DNA of 64,000 bases from Triglochin maritima. Its lineage: Eukaryota; Streptophyta; Magnoliopsida; Alismatales; Juncaginaceae. Made by a program: the position numbers and the translations under genes. Positions 46,259-58,160 of the stretch are shown in pieces (the first letter of the stretch is position 1; the number at the start of each line of letters is the position of its first letter). The notes beneath the pieces were generated by a model that saw only the letters and a program-made list of their open reading frames with translations, made no database searches and was not told where the DNA came from. Location: positions 45,220,925 to 45,284,924 of the forward strand of contig OY821772.1 in NCBI GenBank assembly GCA_963682175.1, given 5' to 3'.

Positions 46259-47815
46259 ACACTTTTAACACAATTTCTAATATGATAATTTTTATTTTAG
46301 TCGTACAACATTTACCGTCTAGAATTAATGTGTCATAATGTATTACGAGGAAGAGCATTCGTTCTATTTGAATTTTCTTGTGGGTTTTTGCTTAATTGAT
46401 TTGGGTTTATCAGAAAAGGGCAAAATCGTCATTTATTAAGGTAAATCAGTTGTTGCGGCTACGACTTCGTTAATTGTGCTATGAAATCCAAATGTCTTGG
46501 ATGATTCAACTTCTCCTCCCATAACTCCATCAACATCTCACATTCTCATTTGTAAACTCTTGTAACATACATCATTTCATTCGTCTCCTTTAACCTATAA
46601 ATATGAGATCATTGTAATACTTTGATAATGGAAATACAAACAATTATTCTCTCTCAAATCATTATCTTCTTTGTTCTATTATTTTATGACAAACTGCAAA
46701 TATTTGTGGTGACTTGAAGAAATGGAAAAATAGCATCCAAAAGTAGCATGTGTCGGCTTACTCGATCTTCCAAGCAGTGTTTGCAATTTTGTGACTTTCG
46801 CCTTACCAAATACCAATACAATAGCGGCTCACTTGAAGGGTACGAGTGAAATTAAGTTATTTAGAGTGGGGGTTTATGAAATTGACGGAAGAAAAGTGAA
46901 CCCCTGCCTCCGCCTACAAGACGACAAAATCACGACACTTCCATCCTAATGCGTTCACACTCTCCTTCCTCTGCCTCACCTTTTCCGATGTCACCTCCGA
47001 CCGATGTCGTAAAAAAGGACTACATGGGGCTACTTTTCCATGAAATGGAATAAGGTCTTTATCGTTGAACGAAATATCAGGCAACAGAAGTGTAACGCCC
47101 CGAGCTCGAACATGTGCTTACTCGTCTGAACCTGATGCGTTAGTACGATCTACGATCATGACCGCTGCGCATTCTGATATTTAATCTATCTGATAGACCT
47201 ATTAGTAATCTGAAAAATATAATCAACAATGTGTGAGCTCGACAGCCCGCAAGTACCAACCGTCAATCAACTAGAATCATAACCAGGTGGAAAATACAGA
47301 ATATGACGTTCAGTTAAAGAGCACAATCAAGAGTCATGTATCACAAGCAATATGCATGCATAACAATCGGGAACTCCCATTCAGATTCGACCAAATCCTA
47401 TATTTTTGAATATATTAATCAGTCAGATGCACACCTGATAGCTTTACACTGACGGCAGGTAGTCATTTTCCTCTATCGGGTGGCTTCATGCTGTCTGTTA
47501 GGTAGTTTTTTGCTAAGTGGTTCAGTAAAAAACATACACACATCCACAAGATATGTCGATCGATACACTACCATGCAATCATATGTATATCAATAAATTC
47601 AATATTGATACTCAACATGCTTGCAACTACGGATATCAAAAAAGATAGACATGACATGAAACTGAAAAATAACTAATTAGTACTTGTTTGTCTCACAACC
47701 ACGACCACATTCTCTCTCGCAAATCACTCAATTACTCAACACAAGTCTTCCTTCTTCTCTCACCCTCTCTCACTCAGCTTCACCTCTCCATTTCTTCTCA
47801 ACTCACCTCACTCAC
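46259..47815. other. intergenic with weak LTR-like stretches
   Basis: No gene seen. Around 46530-46690 the sequence (CCTATAAATATGAG, then A-rich leader and CTCTCTCAAATC) looks like a decayed LTR. At 47092 TGTAACGCCCCGAGCTCG resembles the start of another LTR-type repeat that was later split by the Copia insertion at 47816. Neither has a proven second boundary. Confidence 0.3.
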
Positions 47816-48044
47816 TGTAGAAAACGAAGATGATTTGTTGAGGTTTTATTTCTGAGGAAAAAAGTTGTGTTAAACATTTGATTTACAGGATATATATAAG
47901 TACAGGGTTTGTTTGTTGTTAGAAGAGAAAGGGTGCGTCTGTTGGTGAATAGACGCGATTGTTCCTTGTGATTTAATGCTGGTGATGATGCCGAGTTATG
48001 TCGCTTTGGATTCTTCAACAGGTATCGCTTTGGATTCTTCAACA
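47816..48044 (-). repeat. 3' LTR of Copia 1
   Basis: 229 bp, identical by eye to 52499-52727. Its start in element sense has the phrase TGTTGAAGAATCCAAAGCGA twice in tandem (on the plus strand, near 48005-48044). Confidence 0.95.
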
Positions 48045-51000
48045 CTCCCCCTCAAGTTGGGTCCGGAAGAGATTGAAGGTACCCAACTTGTCTATGATTA
48101 GGTTGAATTGTTTCTGACTTAGAGCTTTGGTGAAGACATCTGCTAGTTGTTTTTGACTGGAGATGTATGGGACATCTATTTCTCCGGCTTGAATCTTTTC
48201 TCGGATGAAGTGACAGTCAACTTCAATGTGTTTGGTTCTTTCGTGAAATACAGGATTTGAAGCTATGTGCCGAGCAGCATTGTTGTCGCAGAACATGTTC
48301 ATGGTCGTGGTATGGGTTTGTCCCATATCGTGGAGAAGCTGTTTTAGCCATATAAGCTCACTAGTTGTTGATGCCATGGCACGATATTCAGCTTCAGCGC
48401 TAGATCGGGCAACGACCTTTTGCTTCTTACTTCTCCAAGTTACGAGATTCCCTCCTACGAACGTGCAAAATCCGGTAGTGGACTTTCGATCATAGCTTCC
48501 TGCCCAATCTGCATCCGAAAAACCAATGATACTATTAGAGTTGTTGTTTTTCATTAATAATCCTTGTCCTGGGGTTTGTTTTATATATCTTAGAATTCTA
48601 TCAATGATATCTAAGTGTGATGTTCGGGGTGCATGCATAAATTGGCTTATTGTGCTGACAGCAAAAGTAATGTCAGGTCTGGTTACTGTTAGATATATGA
48701 GTTTTCCTACAAGTCTCTGAAATTGGTGAATATCTTTGACAGGTTCTCCATTAGTGGGACTGGTTTTTAGATTTGCCTCAATAGGTGTACTAGCAGGCTT
48801 AGCTCCAAGTTTTCCTGTTTCTTTCAATAGATCTAGGGCGTATTTCCTTTGTGATAGGAATATACCATTTTTTGAATATGCAATCTCTATTCCTAGAAAG
48901 TATTTTAGGAAACCAAGGTCTTTTATATCAAATTTTGTTTTCAAGTAATGCTTGACATGGTTAATTTCGTTATTGTTGTCACCAGTAATGATGATGTCAT
49001 CTACGTAGACTAAGACTATGGTAACTTCTTTCTTATGATGCCTAGTGAACATAGAAGCGTCAGCGGAAGATTTTGAAAAACCATAAGCAATAAGAAAATG
49101 ACTAAGTTTGGCATACCATGCACGAGGAGACTGTTTCAGACCATAGATGGCTTTGTTGAGTTTGCATACCTGATTTGGAGTGGAGTTGTATCCTGGTGGA
49201 GGAGTCATGTATACTTCTTCTTCAAGAGTCCCTTGGAGAAAAGCATTCCTAACATCCATTTGATAGAGTTTCCAATTTTTATTAACTGCTATGGATAGGA
49301 GAACACGAACAGTGTTCATTTTTGCAACGGGTGCGAAAGTTTCTAGGTAATCGAGACCATAAGTCTGAGTATACCCTTTGGCTACTAATCGAGCCTTATA
49401 CCTTTCGATGGTTCCGTTGCTGTTATATTTTATTTTGTAAACCCATTTGCATCCAACTGGTTTGGTTCCGCCAGGTTTAGAAATGAGTGTCCAAGTGTTG
49501 TTGGTTTCTAAGGCTTTGAGTTCTTCCTCCATGGCATTGCGCCATTTTGGGTCGCATGTTGCTTCGTGAAAGGTCTTAGGTTCTAGGTTTTCGTTTATTT
49601 TGCTTAAATAGGTCCTATAGCTTGGTTGTATTTGTTTATAGGTTAAGTGATTTTCAATGGGGTAAGTTACTTGTGAGGTAATAAAGTCGTTGAACCTAGT
49701 AGGCGGGCGACTGGGTCGAGTAGATCTTCTTCTTGGAGGTGTCTCCTGATTGTTTGGAGAAAAAACTTCTTCTTCTTCTTCTCTTTCTTCTCTTTCTTCT
49801 TCTCTTTCTTCTTCTCTTTCTTCTTCTCTTTCTTCTCTTCCTGTTTGAGTGTTGATCCCTGGTAGAACGGTTGTGTTGAGAGGTGGGATTGTGCTTGTAT
49901 CTTCGGGTCTTCTGAAGTAGGGCTCTGTTTCTCTAAAGATTACATCTCGTGAAATATACATTTTACAATTTTCGGGGTCAAAACATTTGTACCCCTTTTT
50001 TTGAAAAGAGTAACCAAGGAAAATACACTTTACAGAGTTACTATCAAATTTATCTGTACGTTTCCTGTGAACAAAACAAACACATCCAAAAACTTTAAGA
50101 TGATCTAAGGTTAATTTCCGACCTAATAGTATCTCTAGAGGTTGTTTATTCTGAAGGATAGGACTAGGGAGCCGATTTATGAGATAAGTAGCAGTTAAGA
50201 CTGCATCAGACCAAAAATGTTTGGGGACATTGTTTTGAAAAAGTAAGGATCTGGTTATATTTAAGAGGTGCCGATTTTTTCGCTCAGACACTCCATTTTG
50301 CTCGGGGGTATGAATGCATGTAGTTTGATGTAATATTCCGCGTGTTTTCAAAAAATTTTGAAAGTTAAGACTGGTATATTCGGTCCCATTGTCTGTTCTT
50401 AATGTTTTAATTTTAAAATCATACATGTTTTCAATAAATGTTACAAATTCGCAAAAAATTTGAAAAACATCTGATTTGTTTTTAAGAAGATAAATCCAAG
50501 TATTTCGTGAAAAATCGTCAATAAATAACACAAAATATTTGAAACCGTTATAAGATTCGACTGGGGCAGGTCCCCAGATATCGGAGTGAACTAATTCAAA
50601 CGGAAAACTTGATTTTGTTTTAGATTTATAAAAAGGAAGTCTTGTTTGTTTAGAAAATTGACATACATCACATGCATAGGTAGATGAAATGAAAGGAAAT
50701 AAAGTTTTCAAAACGGGATGGGATGGATGTCCCATTCGATTGTGCCAGAGAACATGATTAGGCATACTATTGTTATGAAATGCCTTATGCTGAGTATCTA
50801 AAACATAGAGCCCATTGATGCTAACTCCTCTACCAATCGTCTTCCCTGTAATTCGATCCTGAAAGTAAACATCAGTAGGGGTGAATATAACATTACAATT
50901 CAAATATTTCGTAATTTTTGCGACAGAGAGGAGATTAGAGGTAAAAGTTGGTACATATAGGACATCTTTGTTTATTTTATTTAATATGGTGATTTCTCCT

Positions 51001-52331
51001 GTTCCTTTTATTTCTACTTGATTATTATTTGCGACAGTCACATATTTGTTACGCATATTTAATTTTTCTTTCATGTGGTTCAGCAAACTAAGATTTCCAG
51101 TCATGTGATCCGTGGCACCTGAGTCAATTATCCATTGAGTATTATGTCTTATATCTCCTAAGATTTTATTTGATTTATTTGCAGAGAAATTTTTGGGCAA
51201 AGTTTGCATACCTGCATAATTACCTGATCCTTGAGGGGTGGTTTGCAAATAGTTGCTTAAGTGGGTCAGAAGTTGGTCCAGCGGAATCGGGTCGGGCTTG
51301 GATCCGGATCCATGTCCGGTGGAAGGTGGAAATGTGGAATCGGGTCGGGTAAATTCTTCGGATCGGGTCTGGAGAAACCCAGATCCGTCTGTGTTGCGAG
51401 AGGTTATAAAACCTCGAGAATCCGATTCGTCTACCCATTTCCGCCTCTCTTCTTCCATGCTAGGGTTAGCCACCGCGCCGTTTCCTTGTGGTCTGTTTCC
51501 GTTGTTGTTCTTTTTGTTGTTCCGATGATCTCCTCCTCCTTCCCTCGTTGGTCGGAGATGCGGATGTAGGAACCAGCAAGAGTTCCTATTGTGTCCTGGT
51601 TTTTTGCAGTTGTCGCATGTCTCTTGTGGTCTGTTTCCATAATTTTTTTGTTTGTTTTGCGGTTTTCCGGCGAAGAACGCCTGAGTTTCAGATGCCCGTT
51701 CGCTGTTCTGAGCGGTGGTCCGACGGGATTCCTCCCGTTGGATCATCGCGATGATGGTCGCGAGGTCTGGAAGGTCTGGTGTCATGAGGACTTGGCTTCG
51801 GATGGCTTCGTAGCTACCGTCGAGTCCGATGAGGAACTGGTAGATGTGGTCCCTTTCTTTTCGCTCAAGCAAGGTTCTCGGGTCGTTGGTTGTGGGCTCG
51901 TAGATAGCAAGCTCGTCCCAACCGCGCTGAAGCGTTCCGAGGTATTCTGTGATGGTCTGTCCGTGCTGTTTTGTCTGCGATAAATCTTGTTTTAGTTTAA
52001 AAACATGAGCGAAATTTTGGGCTTTACCGTATATGTTCTGGACCGCATCCCAAAGTTCTTTTGCCGAGTTTTTGTAGAGGAATATGGACCCGATTTTTGG
52101 TTGCATGGAGTTGATGACCCACGACATTACGAGGTGGTCCATCGCCTGCCACTCTTCTTGTTTTGTCTCAGTCCCTTCTTCTTCGGGTTTTTTCGATGTT
52201 CCGGTGATGTGGCCGAGTTTTCCTCTCCCACTGAGGGCCAGTGTGATCGCCCGCGCCCATGACAGATAATTCTGTCCATTGAGCAGCTGCGACACCAGTC
52301 TGGGGGTGTTTACTTCTGGTTCCGTCATCAC
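48039..52331 (-). CDS. Copia gag-pol polyprotein, intact (1430 aa)
   Basis: One uninterrupted frame in the canonical Copia order. Gag includes a UBN2-type N-terminus (LLNGQNYLSWARAITLAL) and a CCHC knuckle near residue 238 (CDNCKKPGHNRNSC). The aspartic protease motif DSGATDH is at about 404, followed by a pre-integrase HHCC region (WHNRMGHP...CDVC). The integrase has catalytic D at about 582 (HSDIWGP), D at 646 (RTDNGTEY) and E at 682 (SERKNRH), with DD35E spacing. Reverse transcriptase has YVDD near 1109. RNase H (SDADWAG) starts near 1273. A Glu/Arg repeat tract lies between integrase and reverse transcriptase. The stop lies inside the 3' LTR edge. Two Met codons open the frame (52331 and 52328). 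Confidence 0.95.
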   Translation of the reverse strand: MMTEPEVNTPRLVSQLLNGQNYLSWARAITLALSGRGKLGHITGTSKKPEEEGTETKQEEWQAMDHLVMSWVINSMQPKIGSIFLYKNSAKELWDAVQNIYGKAQNFAHVFKLKQDLSQTKQHGQTITEYLGTLQRGWDELAIYEPTTNDPRTLLERKERDHIYQFLIGLDGSYEAIRSQVLMTPDLPDLATIIAMIQREESRRTTAQNSERASETQAFFAGKPQNKQKNYGNRPQETCDNCKKPGHNRNSCWFLHPHLRPTREGGGDHRNNKKNNNGNRPQGNGAVANPSMEEERRKWVDESDSRGFITSRNTDGSGFLQTRSEEFTRPDSTFPPSTGHGSGSKPDPIPLDQLLTHLSNYLQTTPQGSGNYAGMQTLPKNFSANKSNKILGDIRHNTQWIIDSGATDHMTGNLSLLNHMKEKLNMRNKYVTVANNNQVEIKGTGEITILNKINKDVLYVPTFTSNLLSVAKITKYLNCNVIFTPTDVYFQDRITGKTIGRGVSINGLYVLDTQHKAFHNNSMPNHVLWHNRMGHPSHPVLKTLFPFISSTYACDVCQFSKQTRLPFYKSKTKSSFPFELVHSDIWGPAPVESYNGFKYFVLFIDDFSRNTWIYLLKNKSDVFQIFCEFVTFIENMYDFKIKTLRTDNGTEYTSLNFQNFLKTRGILHQTTCIHTPEQNGVSERKNRHLLNITRSLLFQNNVPKHFWSDAVLTATYLINRLPSPILQNKQPLEILLGRKLTLDHLKVFGCVCFVHRKRTDKFDSNSVKCIFLGYSFQKKGYKCFDPENCKMYISRDVIFRETEPYFRRPEDTSTIPPLNTTVLPGINTQTGREEREEEREEEREEEREEREEEEEVFSPNNQETPPRRRSTRPSRPPTRFNDFITSQVTYPIENHLTYKQIQPSYRTYLSKINENLEPKTFHEATCDPKWRNAMEEELKALETNNTWTLISKPGGTKPVGCKWVYKIKYNSNGTIERYKARLVAKGYTQTYGLDYLETFAPVAKMNTVRVLLSIAVNKNWKLYQMDVRNAFLQGTLEEEVYMTPPPGYNSTPNQVCKLNKAIYGLKQSPRAWYAKLSHFLIAYGFSKSSADASMFTRHHKKEVTIVLVYVDDIIITGDNNNEINHVKHYLKTKFDIKDLGFLKYFLGIEIAYSKNGIFLSQRKYALDLLKETGKLGAKPASTPIEANLKTSPTNGEPVKDIHQFQRLVGKLIYLTVTRPDITFAVSTISQFMHAPRTSHLDIIDRILRYIKQTPGQGLLMKNNNSNSIIGFSDADWAGSYDRKSTTGFCTFVGGNLVTWRSKKQKVVARSSAEAEYRAMASTTSELIWLKQLLHDMGQTHTTTMNMFCDNNAARHIASNPVFHERTKHIEVDCHFIREKIQAGEIDVPYISSQKQLADVFTKALSQKQFNLIIDKLGTFNLFRTQLEGEC

Positions 52332-52486
52332 TTGTCTTTCTCTTGGGTTTGGATGTAGGTTTCTTCCACCTTCAACCCCCTTGAGAGGCGAAGATGGTGG
52401 GTTTTTTGGTGGATGTTTCTGAGGTGATCCAGTGATGAGCTCAGAGAACTCTGAGGATCACCGATGATGGAAAAATGGGGATCTTG

Positions 52487-52498
52487 GCTCTGATACCA
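52487..52498 (-). other. primer-binding site of Copia 1
   Basis: TGGTATCAGAGC in element sense directly follows the 5' LTR and matches the 3' end of plant initiator tRNA-Met, the usual primer of Copia elements. Confidence 0.9.
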
Positions 52499-52727
52499 TG
52501 TAGAAAACGAAGATGATTTGTTGAGGTTTTATTTCTGAGGAAAAAAGTTGTGTTAAACATTTGATTTACAGGATATATATAAGTACAGGGTTTGTTTGTT
52601 GTTAGAAGAGAAAGGGTGCGTCTGTTGGTGAATAGACGCGATTGTTCCTTGTGATTTAATGCTGGTGATGATGCCGAGTTATGTCGCTTTGGATTCTTCA
52701 ACAGGTATCGCTTTGGATTCTTCAACA
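52499..52727 (-). repeat. 5' LTR of Copia 1
   Basis: 229 bp, the promoter LTR in element sense. It contains a TATATATAAG run near 52572 on the plus strand. Flanked outside by CTCAC. Confidence 0.95.
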
Positions 52728-52732
52728 CTCAC

Positions 52733-53137
52733 CTTCACTTCACGAGCAAAATCTCCTTACGTTTATCCTCCATCTCCTTATATATATATATTCACCATTT
52801 AACCTCTGACATCTTCAACCTCAAATCAGCTTCCAACATCTTATTCTCTGGTCATCACCTCACCTCCTATGCATCCCACACGTCACCTCTTCTGCACACC
52901 CCAACCAATCTTTCCTTCCACGAAAGGTTAGGTACCCCCTAATACTTCTCTAATCCAATTAGCTCTTCTAATTATGATTTAAGGTTCTTAAAAGAAGACA
53001 ATTTGAGAAAAATGTTTGTACCTTTCTCCAAACAGCGATCAGTCTTGCAGTTGCAGCTTACCAAATTCATAATGAATGAATTTAGCTTAGAAAACGTTTT
53101 TCGCTTTCAAAAGTTGAAATCTGATGTATATATTTTT
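52733..53137. other. spacer between the two Copia elements
   Basis: About 400 bp of host or older-repeat DNA continuing the sequence left of 47816. No gene seen. Confidence 0.5.
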
Positions 53138-53142
53138 GAAAA

Positions 53143-53377
53143 TGTTGAAATATGAACGGCTCAGACACAAACGGTCATCACAGCCATATATGGACACACA
53201 TCCTCAATCAAGCAAATCATTCATCCAGCAAATCTTCACCAAAGGCAACACAACATTCACTCATCAAATGACAACGGCTAGATCTTGTATTAGGAAATAA
53301 ACCAATCTCATATATATACATGTATCCGTATTATTTTGAAATCAATATACAAAAATCATACATACACAATTTCTACA
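53143..53377 (+). repeat. 5' LTR of Copia 2
   Basis: 235 bp, identical by eye to 57926-58160. It contains CATATATATACATG as a TATA-like element near 53309. Confidence 0.95.
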
Positions 53378-53390
53378 TGGTACCAGAGCA
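53378..53390 (+). other. primer-binding site of Copia 2
   Basis: TGGTACCAGAGCA directly after the 5' LTR. It differs at one position from the site of Copia 1 (C in place of T), still fitting initiator tRNA-Met with one mismatch. Confidence 0.85.
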
Positions 53391-53615
53391 ATAACTGGGA
53401 CTCAGAAAAAGGGGGAGTCTCCTCACCGGTGACGGTCTCCGACCATCCCTCAGAAACAAACCCACCAACATCATCACAGTCCCACCCACCTTCCGCTTCA
53501 CCACCAAAACCAAAACAAAATCCACCAAAACCGATCATCACTGGTCAATCAAACCTCAGAAAAAAACCCTAACACCTGAGAAGGGGTTGACATAAACGAC
53601 ATCCATACCTTCATC

Positions 53616-56600
53616 ATGGCCGACGGAGCAGCACACAACCCTCCAAGGTTGACCACCCAGCTCCTAACAGGGGCGAACTACCTCTCATGGGCACGCTCAG
53701 TAACCCTTTCCCTCAGTGGCAAGGGGAAGCTGGGTCACATCACCGGAAAAACGCCAAAACCGACCACCGACAGTACACAACAAGAGGAGTGGCAGACCGC
53801 CGACCACCTCGTAATGACGTGGATACTAAGCTCCATGCAACCAAATATCGGCGAACTTTTCATCTACTCAGACTCCGCCAAAGAACTGTGGGATGCCGCC
53901 CACGAGATGTACGGCCAACAGAAAAACTTTGCACATACATTCAGAATCAAGCAAGAAATTGCACAAACCAAACAAGGGCAAAAATCCGTCACCGACTATC
54001 TAGGAGCACTCAAGAGCCGATGGGACGAGCTGGGTGTTTACGAACCACCTAGCATCGACCCGAAGGTTCTCCAAGAGCGGCTCGACCAGAACAGGATCTA
54101 CCAGTTCCTGGTAGGGCTCGATTCAAGTTTCGAAGCACTCAAATCACAAATATTGCTATCATCAGAGCTTCCGCCCTTCAACACAGTAGTCGCCATGACC
54201 CAACGAGAAGAAACAAGACGACAAGCCATGACACAACCCACCGAAAAAGAAAACCAAGCATTCGCGGTATCTCGCAACCAAAACCAAAGCGCAAAAGGCA
54301 AAAATCAGTTCGGCAAAAGAAAAGACGAACACTGTGACAACTGTAAAAAGCAGGGGCACAACCGGGAAAGGTGTTGGTTCCTCTACCCTCATCTCAGACC
54401 GTCGCGAGATGGGGTGGGAGATCGGAGAGGAGAGGGAGGCGGAAACATGGGCGGGAGCGGCAGAGGCCCTAACCCTACCTCCGGAAACCCAAACCCTAGC
54501 GGCGGAGGCGATTGGAACAAATGGGGACAAATCGGATCTGGGGCTTCTTCTCGGGGTTTTATATCCGAGACTTGCGCGGATCAACCCGGATCCGAATCCG
54601 ATCTCCACAGGCGAGTGCATCCGATAAACCCAGACCACCACCGTTTCTCTCAGCCCACAGTCCAGCAACAAATGGGTCAGGTGCTAGCCCAGTTGAATAG
54701 TCTTCTCCAGAGTCAAAATCAGGGTCAACACTCAGGTAATCTCTCAGGTATTGACTCTCCTAATGATCCTTTTAATTCCAGAGCTAATCACGTTAATTCT
54801 AGTAATACATGGATTATAGATACGGGTGCCACAGACCATATGACAGGAAATAAAAATTTATTAAATAATATTCATTTTGACCCCAAAATAAATAATCGAG
54901 TTACTGTTGCTAATGGAAACCAAGTCGAAATTGATGGAGTAGGAGAATCAATTTTTTTGAATAATATACCTGAAGAAGTACTCTTTATTCCATCATTCAC
55001 ATCTAACCTATTATCTGTTGCAAGGGTCACTAGAAAATTGAACTGTAATGTTATTTTCTCACCCTTTGACGTACTGTTTCAGGACCGTCTATCAGGGAGG
55101 ACGATTGGTAGGGGCACTCTCATAAATGGCCTTTACGTATTTGATAGTTCCGAAAATTTCTTACAGGCTAATAATGTGTCCTATCAGTCTCCTGAACTGT
55201 GGCACAAGCGCATGGGTCACCCATCATATGCCGTTTTAAAACATTTATTTCCCAATTTGCGTATTCAAGTTGATTTATGTTGTGATATTTGTCGTTTGGC
55301 AAAACAAAGCAGACTGCCTTTTTATTCTTCCACAATTAAAACAGGGAAGCCCTTGGAATTAATCCACTCAGATATCTGGGGACCTGCACCGGTAGAATCA
55401 TATAACGGTTTTAAATACTTTATCACTTTTATCGATGATTTTTCCCGCACAACGTGGTTGTATTTACTTAAATCAAAGTCTGATGCTTTCTCTGTTTTCT
55501 GTGAATTTGTCACCTTGGTAGAAAATATGTATGACTCTAGAATTAAAATCCTTAGGTCTGACAATGGCTCAGAATATACTAGCAATGTTTTTCAACATTT
55601 TTTGAAAACTAAAGGTATTTTTCATCAAACTACTTGCATCAACACCCCTGAACAGAATGGTGTTTCTGATCGGAAAAATCGTCACCTTCTTAATGTCACT
55701 AGGTCTTTGTTATTTCAAAACCATATTCCTAAAATTTTCTGGTCTGAAGCCATATTAACTGCTGTTTATCTTATTAATCGTCTTCCTAGTCCTCTTATTC
55801 AGCATAAACAACCCCTTGAGATATTAAATGGTAGACGTATGAGCATCAATCACCTTAGAATTTTTGGATGTGTTTGTTATGTTCATAAAAAAGGGTCGAC
55901 AAATTCGACCCTAACTCTGTCAGAACTGTTTTTCTTGGATACTCATACCAAAAAAAGGGGTACAAATGCTATGACCCTCAAGAATGTAAACTATATATCT
56001 CTAGGAATGTCTCCTTCTTTGAAAACGAATCTTATTTTAGGACTACAGATAACCTCTCTGCAGGTCAAGATGAGACATCTCCTTCCCTCCCGACTATGGA
56101 TTTATTTGAAGAAATACCTTCAGGTCTTGAGGAAACAGTCATCCCTCAAGAAGGGGGAGACGACAATATCACAGGTAATACAGGTAATGAGAATATTGTG
56201 CATAATGAAGATCAAGGTAATACAGGAATAACCCCTACAAGAAGGTCCTCACGACCAACTCGTGCTTCGTGTCTCCTACGAGACTTTGTTACTTACAATG
56301 TTACTTATCCCATTCAAAATTACGTTTCTTACAAAGCCGTCACTCCTAATCATCACAAGTTTCTAACTACAATGGACTCTCACCACGAACCAACTTCGTA
56401 TCACGAAGCTCTAAGAAATCCAAAATGGGTTAAGGCCATGGAAGATGAATTAGAAGCTTTAGAAAGGAATCATACATGGTCCATGGTCCCCCTTAAAATG
56501 GGAACCAAACCTGTAGGATCCAAATGGGTATATAAAATAAAATACAATAGTAACGGGACGATTGATAGATATAAAGCTAGGTTAGTCGCTAAAGGGTACA

Positions 56601-57931
56601 CTCAAACTTACGGCATTGACTATCAGGAGACATTTGCTCCTGTTGCAAAGATGAATACTGTTAGGGTCCTTTTATCTATTGCTATAAACCATGGTTGGAA
56701 CCTTTTTCAAATGGATGTCCGAAATGCCTTCCTTCAGGGGACCCTTGAAGAGGAAGTCTTCATGACCCCACCTCCAGGCTATGCTTGTTCCCAGAATCAG
56801 GTTTGCAAACTTCACAAATCTATCTACGGTTTGAAGCAATCCCCCAGAGCATGGTATGCAAAACTCAGCCACTCTCTTCTCCACTTTGGTTTTTCGAAAA
56901 GTTCTGCTGATGCATCCATGTTTATTAAGCATTACGATACCAACACCATCATTGTCCTTGTATATGTAGATGATATCATAATAACTGGGAATAGTGATAA
57001 TGAAATCAACCTAGTAAAAACTTACCTAAAAACCAAATTTGACATTAAAGACCTAGGGTTCCTGAAATACTTTTTAGGCATTGAAATTGCACACTCTAAA
57101 AAGGGTATGTTTTTATCCCAAAGAAAATATGTTCTTGACCTACTCCAAGAGACAGGGAAATTAGGTTCCAAACCTGCAAATACTCCTATTGAGACAAACC
57201 GAAAGGTAAGTCCCACTGATGGAGAACCTCTAAAAGACATAGGACAATTTCAAAGGTTAGTAGGGAAACTTATTTACCTCACTGTCACCAGACCTGACAT
57301 TACTTATGCTGTTAGTACAATAAGTCAATTTATGCATGCTCCCCACACTCATCATCTTGACATTGTAGATAGAATTCTCAGATACCTGAAAAGAACACCT
57401 GGTCAAGGAATATGGATGAAAAATAATAATTCTAACTCAATAATTGGCTACTCTGATGCAGATTGGGCTGGCAGCCACGACCGCAAATCCACTACAGGTT
57501 TTTGCACATTCGTTGGTGGAAACCTAGTCACTTGGAGGAGCAAGAAACAGAATGTGGTGGCGAGATCAAGTGCAGAAGCAGAATATAGAGCCATGGCATC
57601 TACTACAAGCGAGCTCACTTGGCTTAAACAACTTCTAAAGGAAATGCATATCCCATGCCAAGGACCAATGCAAATGTTCTGTGATAATCACGCTGCTCGA
57701 CATATAGCTTCCAACCCTGTGTTTCACGAACGAACAAAGCATATCGAAGTGGACTGTCATTTCATTAGAGAAAAGATCCAAGCAAAGGAAATCGAAGTTC
57801 CTTATGTTCAAAGCAAAAACCAACTCGCAGATATCTTCACCAAGTCATTAGATCAAAAACAATTCAATAACATCCTTGACAAGTTAGGATCCTTCAATCT
57901 CTTCCGGACACAACTTGAGGGGGAGTGTTGA
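53616..57931 (+). pseudogene. Copia gag-pol polyprotein, frameshifted
   Basis: Starts MADGAAHNPPRLTTQLLTG. The gag CCHC knuckle (CDNCKKQGHNRERC, near residue 238), protease DTGATDH, pre-integrase and integrase core are in the first frame. The frame slips in a run of six A at 55887-55892. After that the recognisable integrase tail, reverse transcriptase (YVDD) and RNase H continue in another frame to the stop at 57931. The first frame runs on uselessly to 56231. The position that is Glu in Copia 1 (SERKNRH) is Asp here (GAT at 55668-55670), which alters the third acidic residue of the integrase active site. The rest is well preserved, so decay is recent. Confidence 0.92.
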
Positions 57932-58160
57932 AATATGAACGGCTCAGACACAAACGGTCATCACAGCCATATATGGACACACATCCTCAATCAAGCAAAT
58001 CATTCATCCAGCAAATCTTCACCAAAGGCAACACAACATTCACTCATCAAATGACAACGGCTAGATCTTGTATTAGGAAATAAACCAATCTCATATATAT
58101 ACATGTATCCGTATTATTTTGAAATCAATATACAAAAATCATACATACACAATTTCTACA
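57926..58160 (+). repeat. 3' LTR of Copia 2
   Basis: 235 bp, directly after the polypurine tract, followed by the GAAAA duplication. Confidence 0.95.

Larger units (their letters stand above)
47816..52727 (-). mobile_element. intact Copia LTR retrotransposon (4.9 kb)
   Basis: Two 229-bp LTRs (47816-48044 and 52499-52727) flank one full-length gag-pol frame on the minus strand. The LTRs begin TGTTGAAG and end CTACA in element sense, and look identical by eye. The element is bounded by the 5-bp duplication CTCAC (47811-47815 and 52728-52732). A primer-binding site complementary to initiator tRNA-Met lies next to the 5' LTR, and a polypurine tract (TTGAGGGGGAG) next to the 3' LTR. It is a young insertion with all parts for mobility. 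Confidence 0.95.
53143..58160 (+). mobile_element. Copia LTR retrotransposon 2 (5.0 kb), defective
   Basis: Two 235-bp LTRs (53143-53377 and 57926-58160) look identical and begin TGTTGAAATATG and end TTTCTACA. The element is bounded by the 5-bp duplication GAAAA (53138-53142 and 58161-58165). The primer-binding site is at 53378 and the polypurine tract CTTGAGGGGGAG at 57914-57925. It is related to Copia 1 along the whole coding region but has a different LTR sequence. Its gag-pol frame is broken. Confidence 0.95.
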
